A stretch of DNA of 41,308 nucleotides from Clostridium sp. OF03-18AA (GTDB taxonomy: Bacteria > Bacillota > Clostridia > Lachnospirales > Lachnospiraceae): assembly GCF_003478035.1 (NCBI RefSeq), contig NZ_QUEP01000021.1, forward strand, positions 1-41,308. The letters run 5' to 3'. The translations under genes were made by a program, and so were the position numbers. Below the pieces are notes generated by a model. It had not been told where the DNA came from, did no database searches, and worked only from the letters and a program-made list of their open reading frames with translations. Position 1 is the first letter of the stretch; every line of letters begins with the position of its first letter. This document shows positions 8,762 to 15,169 of this stretch, piece after piece.

Positions 8762-9403
8762 TTACAGAACATCTCGGTCAGGGTTACTTTTGTGGGGAAC
8801 CGAATCAGCTTTGACAGGTGCATCTTCTTTCTTCACCATGTCATCCGGCAGGGGAAGCGCCATAATGCTGCGCCCCATGCGTACAAAAGTCTCAGGCTGA
8901 TGAAAGTGTTCCTCAAACTGCTTCATCAGTTCCGGGGACAGAGAACAAAAATCATCCTCGCCCAATCCCACAACCAGAAAATCACCGGCGATAATGTCAT
9001 AAATATCGCCGTCATCATCACGCAGCGCACGGTTCAGTTCTTTGCCTACGAGTTTACCTTCGTCGTGCATCACCAGTGCAACCGGCTCATTGAACGGATA
9101 AGTTGCCTCAATATCGCCACCTACGGCTTTCTGCAAATCCTCCAGCTCACAGCCGATCTGCACAGCCTGCGGATACATGAACGGCTTTACCAGCAACACA
9201 TTCATGGTATCTGCCTGTTCTTTCTGAACCTCCCGTTCCTCGGTCGTGCCGAACGCAACACCGGTAAAGTTTTCGGAGTCCAGAATGTACTCCGAATTGT
9301 AATAAGCGGCTCTAACCTGTTCCTCTGCCGCATCGTGAGATTCTGCTTGCACCGTAACCGTTTTCTCCAAGGTTTCGGTGATCTTCACATCGTATTCTTT
9401 CAA
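8762..9403 (-). CDS. DpnD/PcfM-like plus DUF3846 fusion protein
   Basis: 213 residues. Residues 1-50 (YDVKITETLEKTVTVQAES, EYILDSENFTGVAF) are the DpnD/PcfM-type domain. Residues from about 67 (MNVLLVKPFMYPQAVQIG, then GGDIEATYPFNEPVALV, NRALRDDDGDIYDIIAGDF) are a DUF3846 domain, which has been compared with ArdA-like antirestriction folds. Both occur in Firmicutes ICEs. A proline-poor charged tail follows at 185-213. Start is TTG at 9401-9403 with GGAGG nine bases upstream. Its role, perhaps protecting incoming ICE DNA, is inference. Confidence 0.82.
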   Translation of the reverse strand: MKEYDVKITETLEKTVTVQAESHDAAEEQVRAAYYNSEYILDSENFTGVAFGTTEEREVQKEQADTMNVLLVKPFMYPQAVQIGCELEDLQKAVGGDIEATYPFNEPVALVMHDEGKLVGKELNRALRDDDGDIYDIIAGDFLVVGLGEDDFCSLSPELMKQFEEHFHQPETFVRMGRSIMALPLPDDMVKKEDAPVKADSVPHKSNPDRDVL

Positions 9404-9436
9404 GTTTCGATACCTCCGTTTCTTTGGAAATAAGAA

Positions 9437-9478
9437 AAGCGACCATCCATGAACCTGTTACAGTTCATAAATAGTCGC
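9437..9478 (-). terminator. Terminator overlapping the end of the acidic ICE gene
   Basis: On the minus strand GCGAC...ATGAAC pairs with GTTCAT...GTCGC, followed by TTTTCTT. The stop codon of the gene ending at 9458 lies in the loop region, so translation to the stop would oppose hairpin folding. Confidence 0.65.
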
Positions 9479-9985
9479 ATCCACATCGGCTAAAAGCTCG
9501 AACAAGCAAATATCGTCCAGTTCGCAAATCAGGGAACCCATGTCGAAGAAAATATCGTCCTCGCATTCCACCGTAGTAACCACGCTGCGGTGTTCGTTAA
9601 GACAAATGGCTTCTTCCTTGTCCATCGTGATCGTAGACATACAGGACACCACATAGAATGTCATATCTTCTGCTAACCACAGCTCCTTGCTCTGAATCGT
9701 GCGAACTTTTTCATCGCCGCTCATATCTTCTACATAGGACAGAAGCCGCACGGCTCTGCTGTTCAGAAGTACCTTTCCCTGATAGTCGATACCCTCACCA
9801 GCAGAGGACAATACTCGATACTCGCTAATCATCTCGGCATTTTTCTGAAACGACTTTGCCAGAAGCGCAGGAGAAATATCATCGAACTCCTCACTGTAGT
9901 TTACGAGCATATCTACCATATAATCAGGATCGCAAAGGTCGTAGAGTTCTTCCAAAGCGCCCTGAATGTTTTTGGGTGTAAACAT
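9458..9985 (-). CDS. Acidic ICE protein of unknown function
   Basis: 175 residues, rich in Asp/Glu throughout, with no membrane segment and no recognised motif. Starts at ATG 9983-9985, eight bases downstream of the parB stop, with a weak AAGG ribosome site. The acidic composition might suit a DNA-mimic or regulatory protein, but this is only an impression. It closes the repA-parA-parB transcription unit, ending in a terminator. Confidence 0.78.
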   Translation of the reverse strand: MFTPKNIQGALEELYDLCDPDYMVDMLVNYSEEFDDISPALLAKSFQKNAEMISEYRVLSSAGEGIDYQGKVLLNSRAVRLLSYVEDMSGDEKVRTIQSKELWLAEDMTFYVVSCMSTITMDKEEAICLNEHRSVVTTVECEDDIFFDMGSLICELDDICLFELLADVDATIYEL

Positions 9986-9993
9986 TTTTTACC

Positions 9994-10920
9994 TTACCTT
10001 TCCATTGATTTTTCTCTTTTTTTCTGCCATTGCTCCAAAAGCTGAATGATTTTATCCTCCATCTGCTTGTTGGTATAGGACTTCGGGAAGTATTTTCGCA
10101 ACGAATCCGTTTTGAAGGTTACTCTGTCCAGCTCTCCCTTCTTGATTTCATTCATAATCTCGCACATCGCATCCAGCGTACACTCGCCCTCCTGTGCGAG
10201 CTTTTTAATTCGCTGTGCTTGCGAAAGGGAAGGAGCTGCTTGAGCATAATCCATTGCAGAAAGAAAATCCTTCTGTTCTTCACTTGCCAGATAGGAAAGC
10301 TCCACCGCAGGATTGAATTTGATCTGACCCGTATCTACCATATCCAGCAGTTCCGGAATCAGTTCGGTCAGACGGATATAACGGTGTACCTGATTTCTGC
10401 TTTCTCCTGCCTCCTGACCGACTATATCCATTGCCTGCAACTTCATCCCAACTTGGGATGAAGTTAAATCGGTGCGTTGACCTTGATGTTTAATCGCATC
10501 CAGCTTCATCTTATAAGCAAATGCTCTTTCACTCGGCAGGATACTCTCCCTCTGCAAATTCGCATCAACCATCAAAATAATGGCTGCATCATCGTCCAGG
10601 TCACGAACAATCGCAGGCATGGTTTCCTTACCCGCAAGCTCCGATGCCCGGTGCCGCCTGTGACCAGAAACGATTTCATAACCACCGTCGGGGTCAGGAC
10701 GGACAATCGCAGGAGTGAGAACTCCGAAATCTCGGACGCTCTCTGCCGTTTTCATCATTTCTTCATCATCAACCACACGGAAGGGGTGTCCCTCAAAGGG
10801 GTGTAGCTCAGAAAGCGGAATTTCCTGCACACGCTCCTGCTGGGCTTCAGCTCTGGATTGATCGGTGGAGAAAATATCATCGTACCCCTTCAAGCTGATG
10901 TTTGCGCCTTTTTTCTGCAT
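9994..10920 (-). CDS. parB: ICE-borne ParB-like partition protein
   Basis: 308 residues. The ParB N-terminal CTPase-type domain is visible: IPLSELHPFEGHPFRV (34-49), SGHRRHRASELAG (85-97) and DANLQRESILPSERA (119-133). A central HTH region follows (SRNQVHRYIRLTELIPELLD). The C-terminus is basic. It would bind centromere sites on the ICE and act with the neighbouring ParA to stabilise the excised form. ATG at 10918-10920 lies within the last 44 nt of parA, so the two are translationally coupled. It differs from the chromosomal ParB at 16010, with no VEKP repeat. Confidence 0.93.
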   Translation of the reverse strand: MQKKGANISLKGYDDIFSTDQSRAEAQQERVQEIPLSELHPFEGHPFRVVDDEEMMKTAESVRDFGVLTPAIVRPDPDGGYEIVSGHRRHRASELAGKETMPAIVRDLDDDAAIILMVDANLQRESILPSERAFAYKMKLDAIKHQGQRTDLTSSQVGMKLQAMDIVGQEAGESRNQVHRYIRLTELIPELLDMVDTGQIKFNPAVELSYLASEEQKDFLSAMDYAQAAPSLSQAQRIKKLAQEGECTLDAMCEIMNEIKKGELDRVTFKTDSLRKYFPKSYTNKQMEDKIIQLLEQWQKKREKSMER

Positions 10921-11704
10921 TGTTTAACACCTCCTTCGTCAGAATTTTATAGGCTTCGGCAACTTTGCCTTTGGGATCATGCTTGAAGATACTGGTTCCC
11001 TCTGCGCTGATTTCCTCTGCACGGACAGAGCGGGGAATGTCGGTCTTGTAAACCTTCAGCTTTCCGCCGTAGCTCTCCCGAATCAGATTGCTGATGTCTT
11101 TGGAGTAGTTGGTGCGGCTGTCCACCATCGTCAGAAGAATCCCTTCAATCCTCAGTTTCGGGTTGATTTGCCTCTTGACCTTGTTGATGGTTCCAAGCAG
11201 CTGTTCCAGACCCTTTGCAGGAAGGTATGCTGCCTGAACCGGTATCAGCACATTGTCGGCAGCTGCCAACGCATTGACGGTCAGCATACCCAAAGACGGC
11301 ATACAGTCAAGAAGAATGTAATCATAATTCTGTTTGACTGTATCCAGGTATTGCCGGAGAATGGTTTCCCGGCTCATGGCATTGACCAGTGCTACCTCCA
11401 TACCTGAGAGTTCGATGTTGGACGGCACCAAATCAACGCCCTCCGGATGATGAAGAATCCCTTCATCGGGAGTAATAGGGTTTTCCATCATAATCTTTCC
11501 CATCAGATCGGAAAGTGTCGGAGACAGATCATCCGGGCAGGGATTGCCCAAACTGACCGTCAGGGAAGCCTGGGGATCGGTGTCTACCAGAAGCACCTTT
11601 TTTCCTTCAAGAGCCAAGCCAACGCCCAGATTCTCGGTGGTGGTGGTCTTTCCAGTGCCTCCTTTCTGATTGACCACCGCAATGATGGTTGCTTTTTTCG
11701 ACAT
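10877..11704 (-). CDS. parA: ICE-borne ParA/Soj-type partition ATPase
   Basis: 275 residues. The deviant Walker A KGGTGKT lies at 14-20, DTDPQ at about 42-46 and LLDCMPSLG (Walker B) near 131. The N-terminus is short with no HTH, so this is the Soj-like subtype. Starts at ATG 11702-11704, 6 nt after the repA stop. Together with repA and parB it forms a plasmid-like maintenance module within the ICE. Confidence 0.95.
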   Translation of the reverse strand: MSKKATIIAVVNQKGGTGKTTTTENLGVGLALEGKKVLLVDTDPQASLTVSLGNPCPDDLSPTLSDLMGKIMMENPITPDEGILHHPEGVDLVPSNIELSGMEVALVNAMSRETILRQYLDTVKQNYDYILLDCMPSLGMLTVNALAAADNVLIPVQAAYLPAKGLEQLLGTINKVKRQINPKLRIEGILLTMVDSRTNYSKDISNLIRESYGGKLKVYKTDIPRSVRAEEISAEGTSIFKHDPKGKVAEAYKILTKEVLNNAEKRRKHQLEGVR

Positions 11705-11710
11705 TTATCG

Positions 11711-12640
11711 TCACTCTCCTTCCTCTCGCTTCATTTTCAATTTCTTAAATCCTCCTTCCAAATATCCGTGTGACATATCGTGCCGAACAAGAGCATCGTA
11801 GTAGGTGTCTATTGTCGTCGGCGCATTGTATATCGTAGTCAGCATATACTGACGGATATTTCTAATCTTTGTGGTGTTCTCCTTGAAGCAGTCCATAACA
11901 TATCGAATGTGTTCGGCATTCAGTTTCATAAACCGACTGCGGACAATTTCTGCCGGACGCTCCTCTGCACCAATGCGAATCAACGGTCGCTTCGTGCAAA
12001 CTGTTTCAACGATCAACTCCAGAATGTTATCCAGCATTTCGGAATCGTAAGGGTAATCCTTCTTCAACAAATCCATACTAAGCTGATCCGAGAAATAATC
12101 AAAGTATTCTTGATACCGGTCATTCTCGTCCATCATTCCACCATTTCCGGAAGGAAAGATAGAATCAGTATCACTAAATTCAGTATTTTTAATATCAGTA
12201 TTATTACATTGTGATTTCGGAAGTTCTTGAGTTGTGATTTCCATTGTTCCAGAATTGTGATTTTCACAATTCAAGAGTTGTGAATCCACAGCAGAGATAA
12301 AGTTCTTCACATAGATCAGGTTGGGCTTTCCCAAACCCTGGCGCTTACGTTCAATCAATCCTGCTTTCTTCTCAAGTTCACTGAGCAGCTTGATAGCCTT
12401 TTGTTCAGCACAGTTCAGAGCCATCTTCGCTTCGTCGATTGTAAAAATGATATACACTCTACCGTTTTTATCTATCCAACCATTCTTGGCAGACAGGCCC
12501 ATGCGGTCAAGCAAAATGCCATACAGCATCTTGGCATCGGCAGAAATATTCCAGAACCTCTCGTTCGTGAACAACACCTTCGGAACTCGATAGAATGTGA
12601 ATAGATCGGATTGCTGACCGTAAAAATAATCAAAACTCAC
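11711..12640 (-). CDS. repA: RepA_N-type replication initiator
   Basis: 309 residues. Residues 17-115 (FYRVPKVLFTNERFW, SADAKMLYGILLDRMGLS, winged-helix segment with IDEAKMAL) are the RepA_N domain. The C-terminal ~120 residues (DYPYDSEMLDNILELIVETVC to TIDTYYDALVRHD) match the DUF6017-like domain that often follows. The linker at 135-175 is Asn/Ser/Thr-rich. Start is GTG at 12638-12640, overlapping the previous stop as GTGA. It probably supports autonomous replication of the excised circle. Confidence 0.92.
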   Translation of the reverse strand: MSFDYFYGQQSDLFTFYRVPKVLFTNERFWNISADAKMLYGILLDRMGLSAKNGWIDKNGRVYIIFTIDEAKMALNCAEQKAIKLLSELEKKAGLIERKRQGLGKPNLIYVKNFISAVDSQLLNCENHNSGTMEITTQELPKSQCNNTDIKNTEFSDTDSIFPSGNGGMMDENDRYQEYFDYFSDQLSMDLLKKDYPYDSEMLDNILELIVETVCTKRPLIRIGAEERPAEIVRSRFMKLNAEHIRYVMDCFKENTTKIRNIRQYMLTTIYNAPTTIDTYYDALVRHDMSHGYLEGGFKKLKMKREEGE

Positions 12641-12771
12641 ACGGCTTCACCACCTTCTTTCTGCGGAAAACTTTCTGTTGTCAGCGGAATGCTGCGGAAA
12701 GTCGTATCCGTCTTTTCGTAAGGACATCGGGCAAAATAGTAGAAGCGGTATTCCTGTTCATACACATCCAT
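12637..12771 (-). CDS. Small ICE ORF upstream of repA, unknown function
   Basis: 44 residues (start DVYEQEYRFYYFARCPYEK, end QKEGGEAV) if translation begins at ATG 12769-12771, just past the stop of the Cys-rich gene; a longer in-frame reading to 12855 would overlap that gene. There is no good ribosome site at either start, so it depends on coupling. Stop overlaps the repA GTG. Packing between two genes without gaps is the main support; function unknown. Confidence 0.6.
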   Translation of the reverse strand: MDVYEQEYRFYYFARCPYEKTDTTFRSIPLTTESFPQKEGGEAV

Positions 12772-12772
12772 A

Positions 12773-12997
12773 TCAACGAAGCCCCACTTCACGCATAACC
12801 TTCTTCGTACACCAACCAATGCACGGGTGATCTCGCCCATAGGGACAGCCATCACATTCCGACTTGGGTTTCGGCGGCAAAGAGATTAAGTAGTAGCAAT
12901 TATTTCTACCCAGACGGCAGCCCTTTCTGCCATTCGTCCAGAAGTAGCAGTAATGACAGTCGCTCGGCTTGTCTGCGGTATAAACAGGCTTGCTCAA
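12773..12997 (-). CDS. Cys-rich small ICE protein, candidate metal-binding
   Basis: 74 residues from TTG 12995-12997, which has GGAGG eight bases upstream; longer in-frame ATG starts (13030, 13042) have no ribosome site and fall at the base of a terminator. Eight cysteines at about 14, 17, 27, 34, 48, 51, 59 and 63, including two CxxC pairs (CHYC, CDGC) and a CIGWC, suggest two metal sites or a small Fe-S protein. It is the first gene of the rep operon. Function is not known to me; a regulator is possible. Confidence 0.75.
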   Translation of the reverse strand: MSKPVYTADKPSDCHYCYFWTNGRKGCRLGRNNCYYLISLPPKPKSECDGCPYGRDHPCIGWCTKKVMREVGLR

Positions 12998-13042
12998 ATA
13001 AAACACCTCCAATCTCTTGTATTTGCCCATGGGTTTGGGCAT

Positions 13043-13090
13043 AAAAAAAGAGCGCCTATCCATCCCCAATGCGGGGCAAATAGACGCTCT
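13043..13090 (-). terminator. Attenuator-like terminator in the rep operon leader
   Basis: On the minus strand AGAGCG/CGCTCT, CTAT/ATAG and CCCC/GGGG nest into one hairpin with a small loop, followed by seven T residues. It precedes the Cys-rich gene, so it stops transcripts entering the rep operon. RepA_N plasmids often control rep by an antisense RNA and attenuation, which would suit this position (inference). Confidence 0.75.
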
Positions 13091-13157
13091 ATGTACATAA
13101 CGATATTTAATTTTATCTGCTATAACTGCATGGTATTCAAAACATCCGCCTTTTTTG

Positions 13158-13251
13158 ATTAGCTGGATTTTTGGCACGATTTTGGGGCTGATTAGCAGGA
13201 AGGGCATTTTCATTAGCAAGAACAGCCCGTTTTCTGCTAAAAATTAGCTGG
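13158..13251. repeat. Four phased ATTAGC repeats
   Basis: ATTAGCTGG at 13158, ATTAGCAGG at 13191, ATTAGCAAG at 13212 and ATTAGCTGG at 13243, all in the same orientation. Distances of 33, 21 and 31 bp are close to whole helical turns. The last copy is preceded by GCTAA, making a short inverted repeat. They could be iterons or arm-type, repressor or ParB sites. Confidence 0.65.
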
Positions 13252-13360
13252 CGATTTTGTCTTATAACAACCGTTCGATTCTGGAGTGCTTGTCAAAAAT
13301 CAAATTTTGGAGTAGAATTTTATCTCATACAGTGAAAGAGCTTTTTCGTAGCTTTTTATA

Positions 13361-13400
13361 TAAGAAAAGCCGAAAACCCTTGAAAACAAAGGCTTTCGGC
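13361..13400 (-). terminator. Terminator of the tRNA-Arg gene
   Basis: On the minus strand GCCGAAAGCCTTTG pairs with CAAGGGTTTTCGGC around a TTTT loop and is followed by TTTTCTTATA. It begins ten bases after the encoded CCA. Confidence 0.85.
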
Positions 13401-13409
13401 GTTGTTCAC

Positions 13410-13486
13410 TGGCGTCCATAAGAGGATTTGAACCTCCGACCCCACGCTTAGGAGGCGTGTGCTCTATCCAGCTGAGCTATATGGAC
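13410..13486 (-). tRNA. tRNA-Arg, anticodon CCU, intact with encoded CCA
   Basis: The minus strand folds fully: acceptor GTCCATA/TATGGAC, D stem GCTC/GAGC, anticodon stem CACGC/GCGTG with loop CTCCTAA (anticodon CCT), T arm with TTCAAAT, discriminator G and CCA. It reads AGG codons. A promoter (13501-13529) and terminator flank it. The loop sequence CTCCTAAG is also the breakpoint of the partial copies to its right. Confidence 0.96.
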
Positions 13487-13579
13487 GTGTCTGATATATG
13501 ATTATAGCCCGATCAAAGTCGAACTGCAATCCCTTATTTAGTTTTTTTTGAGGTGGCCGTTGTAACGCAACCTTAGGAG
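13446..13579 (-). repeat. 134-bp direct repeat, copy 1 (promoter plus tRNA-Arg 5' half)
   Basis: Nearly identical to 13788-13920, with differences near 13513-13518, in the T-run length and at one base of the GG(C/T)CACC segment. Contains the 5' half of the intact tRNA-Arg, its promoter, and an upstream GTTGCGTTACAAC segment joined to CCTCCTAAG at its end. Confidence 0.92.
13501..13529 (-). promoter_or_regulatory. SigmaA promoter of the intact tRNA-Arg
   Basis: Minus strand -35 TTGCAG (13524-13529), 17-bp spacer, -10 TATAAT (13501-13506); the tRNA begins 14 bases downstream of the -10. Confidence 0.85.
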
Positions 13580-13610
13580 GCTATTGTTATATCCATTTAA
13601 CTAAGGGAAC
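13572..13610 (-). pseudogene. 5' half of a different tRNA-Arg(CCU)-like gene (type C)
   Basis: GTTCCCT, TA, D arm GTTA/TAAC with a GG-containing loop, then ATAGC and the loop CTCCTAA. After this the sequence switches to GTTGCGTTACAAC and no 3' half follows. No promoter is obvious upstream. It ends exactly at the same anticodon-loop sequence as the other copies. Confidence 0.7.
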
Positions 13611-13787
13611 GAATGCCGTATTTACGGGCTTTTTGGGCCCTATGGCTACGGTAACCATGTTTATAAACTCAATCACTCTCGTGATGAAGCTCCAGTGTTT
13701 CTCATTTTGACATTTCGATCGCTTCCTACTGAAATCGAACTCTGACTTATGTCCAGCTTTCAATCTCTTTACTTAATCATGGTTAAG

Positions 13788-13828
13788 GCTTAGGAGGCGT
13801 GTGCTCTATCCAGCTGAGCTATATGGAC
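13788..13828 (-). pseudogene. Truncated tRNA-Arg(CCU) 5' half (type B copy)
   Basis: Matches the first 41 bases of the intact tRNA-Arg at 13410-13486. The 3' half is missing. Confidence 0.88.
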
Positions 13829-13842
13829 GTGTCTGATATATG

Positions 13843-13871
13843 ATTATAGCCCGACCAAGGTCGAACTGCAA
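13843..13871 (-). promoter_or_regulatory. Promoter of the truncated tRNA-Arg copy
   Basis: TTGCAG, 17-bp spacer, TATAAT, the same elements as for the intact gene. Transcription would run through the half tRNA into 13573-13786. Confidence 0.8.
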
Positions 13872-13912
13872 TCCCTTATTTAGTTTTTTTGAGGTGACCG
13901 TTGTAACGCAAC

Positions 13913-13952
13913 CTTAGGAGACGAACGCTCTATACTACTGAGCTACAGAGAC
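13913..13952 (-). pseudogene. 5' half of a third tRNA-Arg(CCU)-like gene (type A)
   Basis: GTCTCTG, TA, D arm GCTC/GAGC, TTCGT and loop CTCCTAA, after which the sequence becomes GTTGCGTTACAAC. It has its own good promoter (13979-14007), so it was probably a real chromosomal tRNA gene cut at the anticodon loop. The D loop has GT where GG is expected, perhaps decay. Confidence 0.75.
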
Positions 13953-13978
13953 ATGCCGTCTAAAAAACTACGATATAT

Positions 13979-14007
13979 ATCTTACCAAACAGAAGCCGGA
14001 AAGTCAA
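13979..14007 (-). promoter_or_regulatory. Promoter of the type A tRNA half
   Basis: Minus strand -35 TTGACT (14002-14007), 17-bp spacer, -10 TAAGAT (13979-13984), about 26 bases before the tRNA 5' end. Confidence 0.78.
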
Positions 14008-14060
14008 GGAATCGCAACTTTTAGAGAAGTATTTCTTCAGGTTTTATTTCATTGTTTCAA

Positions 14061-14200
14061 TCCACAGTCGGTAATTTAACGGAGACTGACTGTGATTTGC
14101 TTCGTGTCAGTGGGGGATACCGATTTCTCTCCGCCCACCACTGCCATTAAGTTTTCCATTGGCAATTCATCTTACCACCTATAGAGGTGGGAGAATTCTT
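14061..14200. other. Palindrome-rich region resembling an IS200/IS605-type right end, no transposase
   Basis: Holds CACAGTC/GACTGTG (14063-14069, 14088-14094), AGTGG/CCACT (14109-14113, 14138-14142) and a hairpin CCACCT-atag-AGGTGG (14175-14190) followed by GAGAATTC. Hairpin plus GGGAGAATTC is like the 3' ends of IS200/IS605 elements and their omega-RNAs. No tnpA or tnpB is present. The remaining bases to 14258 show nothing else. Confidence 0.4.
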
Positions 14201-14258
14201 GCTGTTGTTAGTTAAAATAAGGTCATACAAAGCTCTTTCTGCTGCCTAGAAAACTTTC

Positions 14259-15164
14259 CTATTTTTGACTCTGTTTCGCACGATACGGTTCCAGCTTTAA
14301 GGTTCCCTGCATCCAGATCTGCCCTTTGAACCGGCGTCCGGGCTGGGGTTCTCCTAAGAGATCTTTACTGTTGATACAGATCACAAACTCCAGGTCATGG
14401 CTCTCGATCTTCATGCGATAAATTTCTTCTTTTGTATAAATATTTCGTATTTTCTCGACTTCTTTAATTTCTCCAATAATAGAATACTGATCACACTCCA
14501 CGCCACACGGCATAAAGCAGGAGTCGATAATGGAGTAGAGATCCTCTTTCATCGCTCTTCTGGAGATCTGTGAGTAGAGATCAATATCCTCGATCGTCAG
14601 CGTCTCCATCGCTTCCTCGTCCCCGTTCTTTGCGGCCTCGATCAGACTGCTGCGGTCTTTTGCTGCAACCTTCGCCTTCTGGATCTGTTTCTGACTTTTT
14701 TTGATCGGAAGAAGGATCTTTCCTCCGATGGACATACCGGAAAAGCAGACGGATCCGATCTTTGAGTGATGCTCTTTATCCAGCATTTTTTCCCGGAATT
14801 CCAGGAAATTTTGGATATAAAAGATCAGTGTAATGCCGACTTTATTCTCGTCCACCATTCCGGAGTATGTCTCTTTCTCCGTATGCCGCTGGACTGAACA
14901 CTCTTCCGTTGATCCGACAATGTTGCTCTCCAGATACGGGAAGTAAAATTCCCGCTCGAAGTCTCCATCATCATTCAGTTCCCCGACGATCGAGATGCCA
15001 AGTCCCGGGGCCACTTCCGTCCGCATTTCGCAGACATTGCTGTCCTCATCGACCTGGACACACTTCGTCATCGACGGCTGCCGTTCCAGCAGATCCAGAA
15101 GCTTTTCAATATCTTTTTTCTTTGTATACATGCTGAAACCAGCTGCACGTAAAAATTTATGCAT
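14259..15164 (-). CDS. DUF3881 family protein
   Basis: About 301 residues from ATG 15162-15164 (MHKFLRAAGFSMYTKKKD), the usual DUF3881 beginning. A TTG three codons upstream (15171-15173), overlapping the previous stop as TTGA, is nearer to the AGGAG and could be the true start. The family is found mainly in Lachnospiraceae behind parB and DUF4446; its function is not known. No membrane segments. It is the last gene of the parA-parB operon. Confidence 0.85.
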   Translation of the reverse strand: MHKFLRAAGFSMYTKKKDIEKLLDLLERQPSMTKCVQVDEDSNVCEMRTEVAPGLGISIVGELNDDGDFEREFYFPYLESNIVGSTEECSVQRHTEKETYSGMVDENKVGITLIFYIQNFLEFREKMLDKEHHSKIGSVCFSGMSIGGKILLPIKKSQKQIQKAKVAAKDRSSLIEAAKNGDEEAMETLTIEDIDLYSQISRRAMKEDLYSIIDSCFMPCGVECDQYSIIGEIKEVEKIRNIYTKEEIYRMKIESHDLEFVICINSKDLLGEPQPGRRFKGQIWMQGTLKLEPYRAKQSQK

Positions 15165-15169
15165 ATGGA

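Larger units (their letters stand above)
12998..13360. other. Leader and candidate control region of the ICE rep operon
   Basis: No gene of this strand fits here. The stretch holds a strong minus-strand terminator (13043-13090) and four ATTAGC repeats (13158-13251), listed separately. A possible -35 TTGACA is present on the minus strand near 13290, but no -10 at proper spacing was found, so the promoter is not located. Confidence 0.5.
1..13366. mobile_element. Integrative conjugative element (Tn1549/CTn-like), repA-proximal part
   Basis: A continuous run of minus-strand genes has the composition of a Firmicutes conjugative transposon. It has a RepA_N-type initiator, ParA/ParB, PcfB, the VirD4 coupling ATPase, a Maff2-like protein, VirB6-like, PrgI, VirB4 and a CD1108-like cell-wall hydrolase. 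No relaxase, integrase or cargo is visible, so the element continues beyond the left edge. The right boundary is inferred to lie between the last ICE gene (start 12997) and the tRNA-Arg terminator (13361-13400); no exact att core can be proven without the other end. Several ICE genes begin at TTG, unlike the neighbouring chromosomal genes, whose starts are nearly all ATG. Confidence 0.85.
13788..13920 (-). repeat. Direct repeat, copy 2 (promoter plus truncated tRNA-Arg 5' half)
   Basis: Second copy of 13446-13579. The 5' tRNA half (13788-13828) is identical to the intact gene up to CCTCCTAAGC, then the sequence diverges (CTTAACCATGATTAAG), so no tRNA can form. Its promoter is intact (-35 13866-13871, -10 13843-13848). 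Confidence 0.92.

Noticed and set aside
8044..8814. Plus-strand frame of 256 codons
   Set aside because: Opposite pcfB and the small ICE gene, which have proper ribosome sites.
13042..13219. N-terminal extension of the Cys-rich ICE protein
   Set aside because: Would place the start inside the repeat region and the gene across a strong terminator; TTG 12997 has the good ribosome site.
13366..14258. CRISPR array
   Set aside because: Repeats are two 134-bp copies and tRNA halves, without regular short spacers or cas genes.
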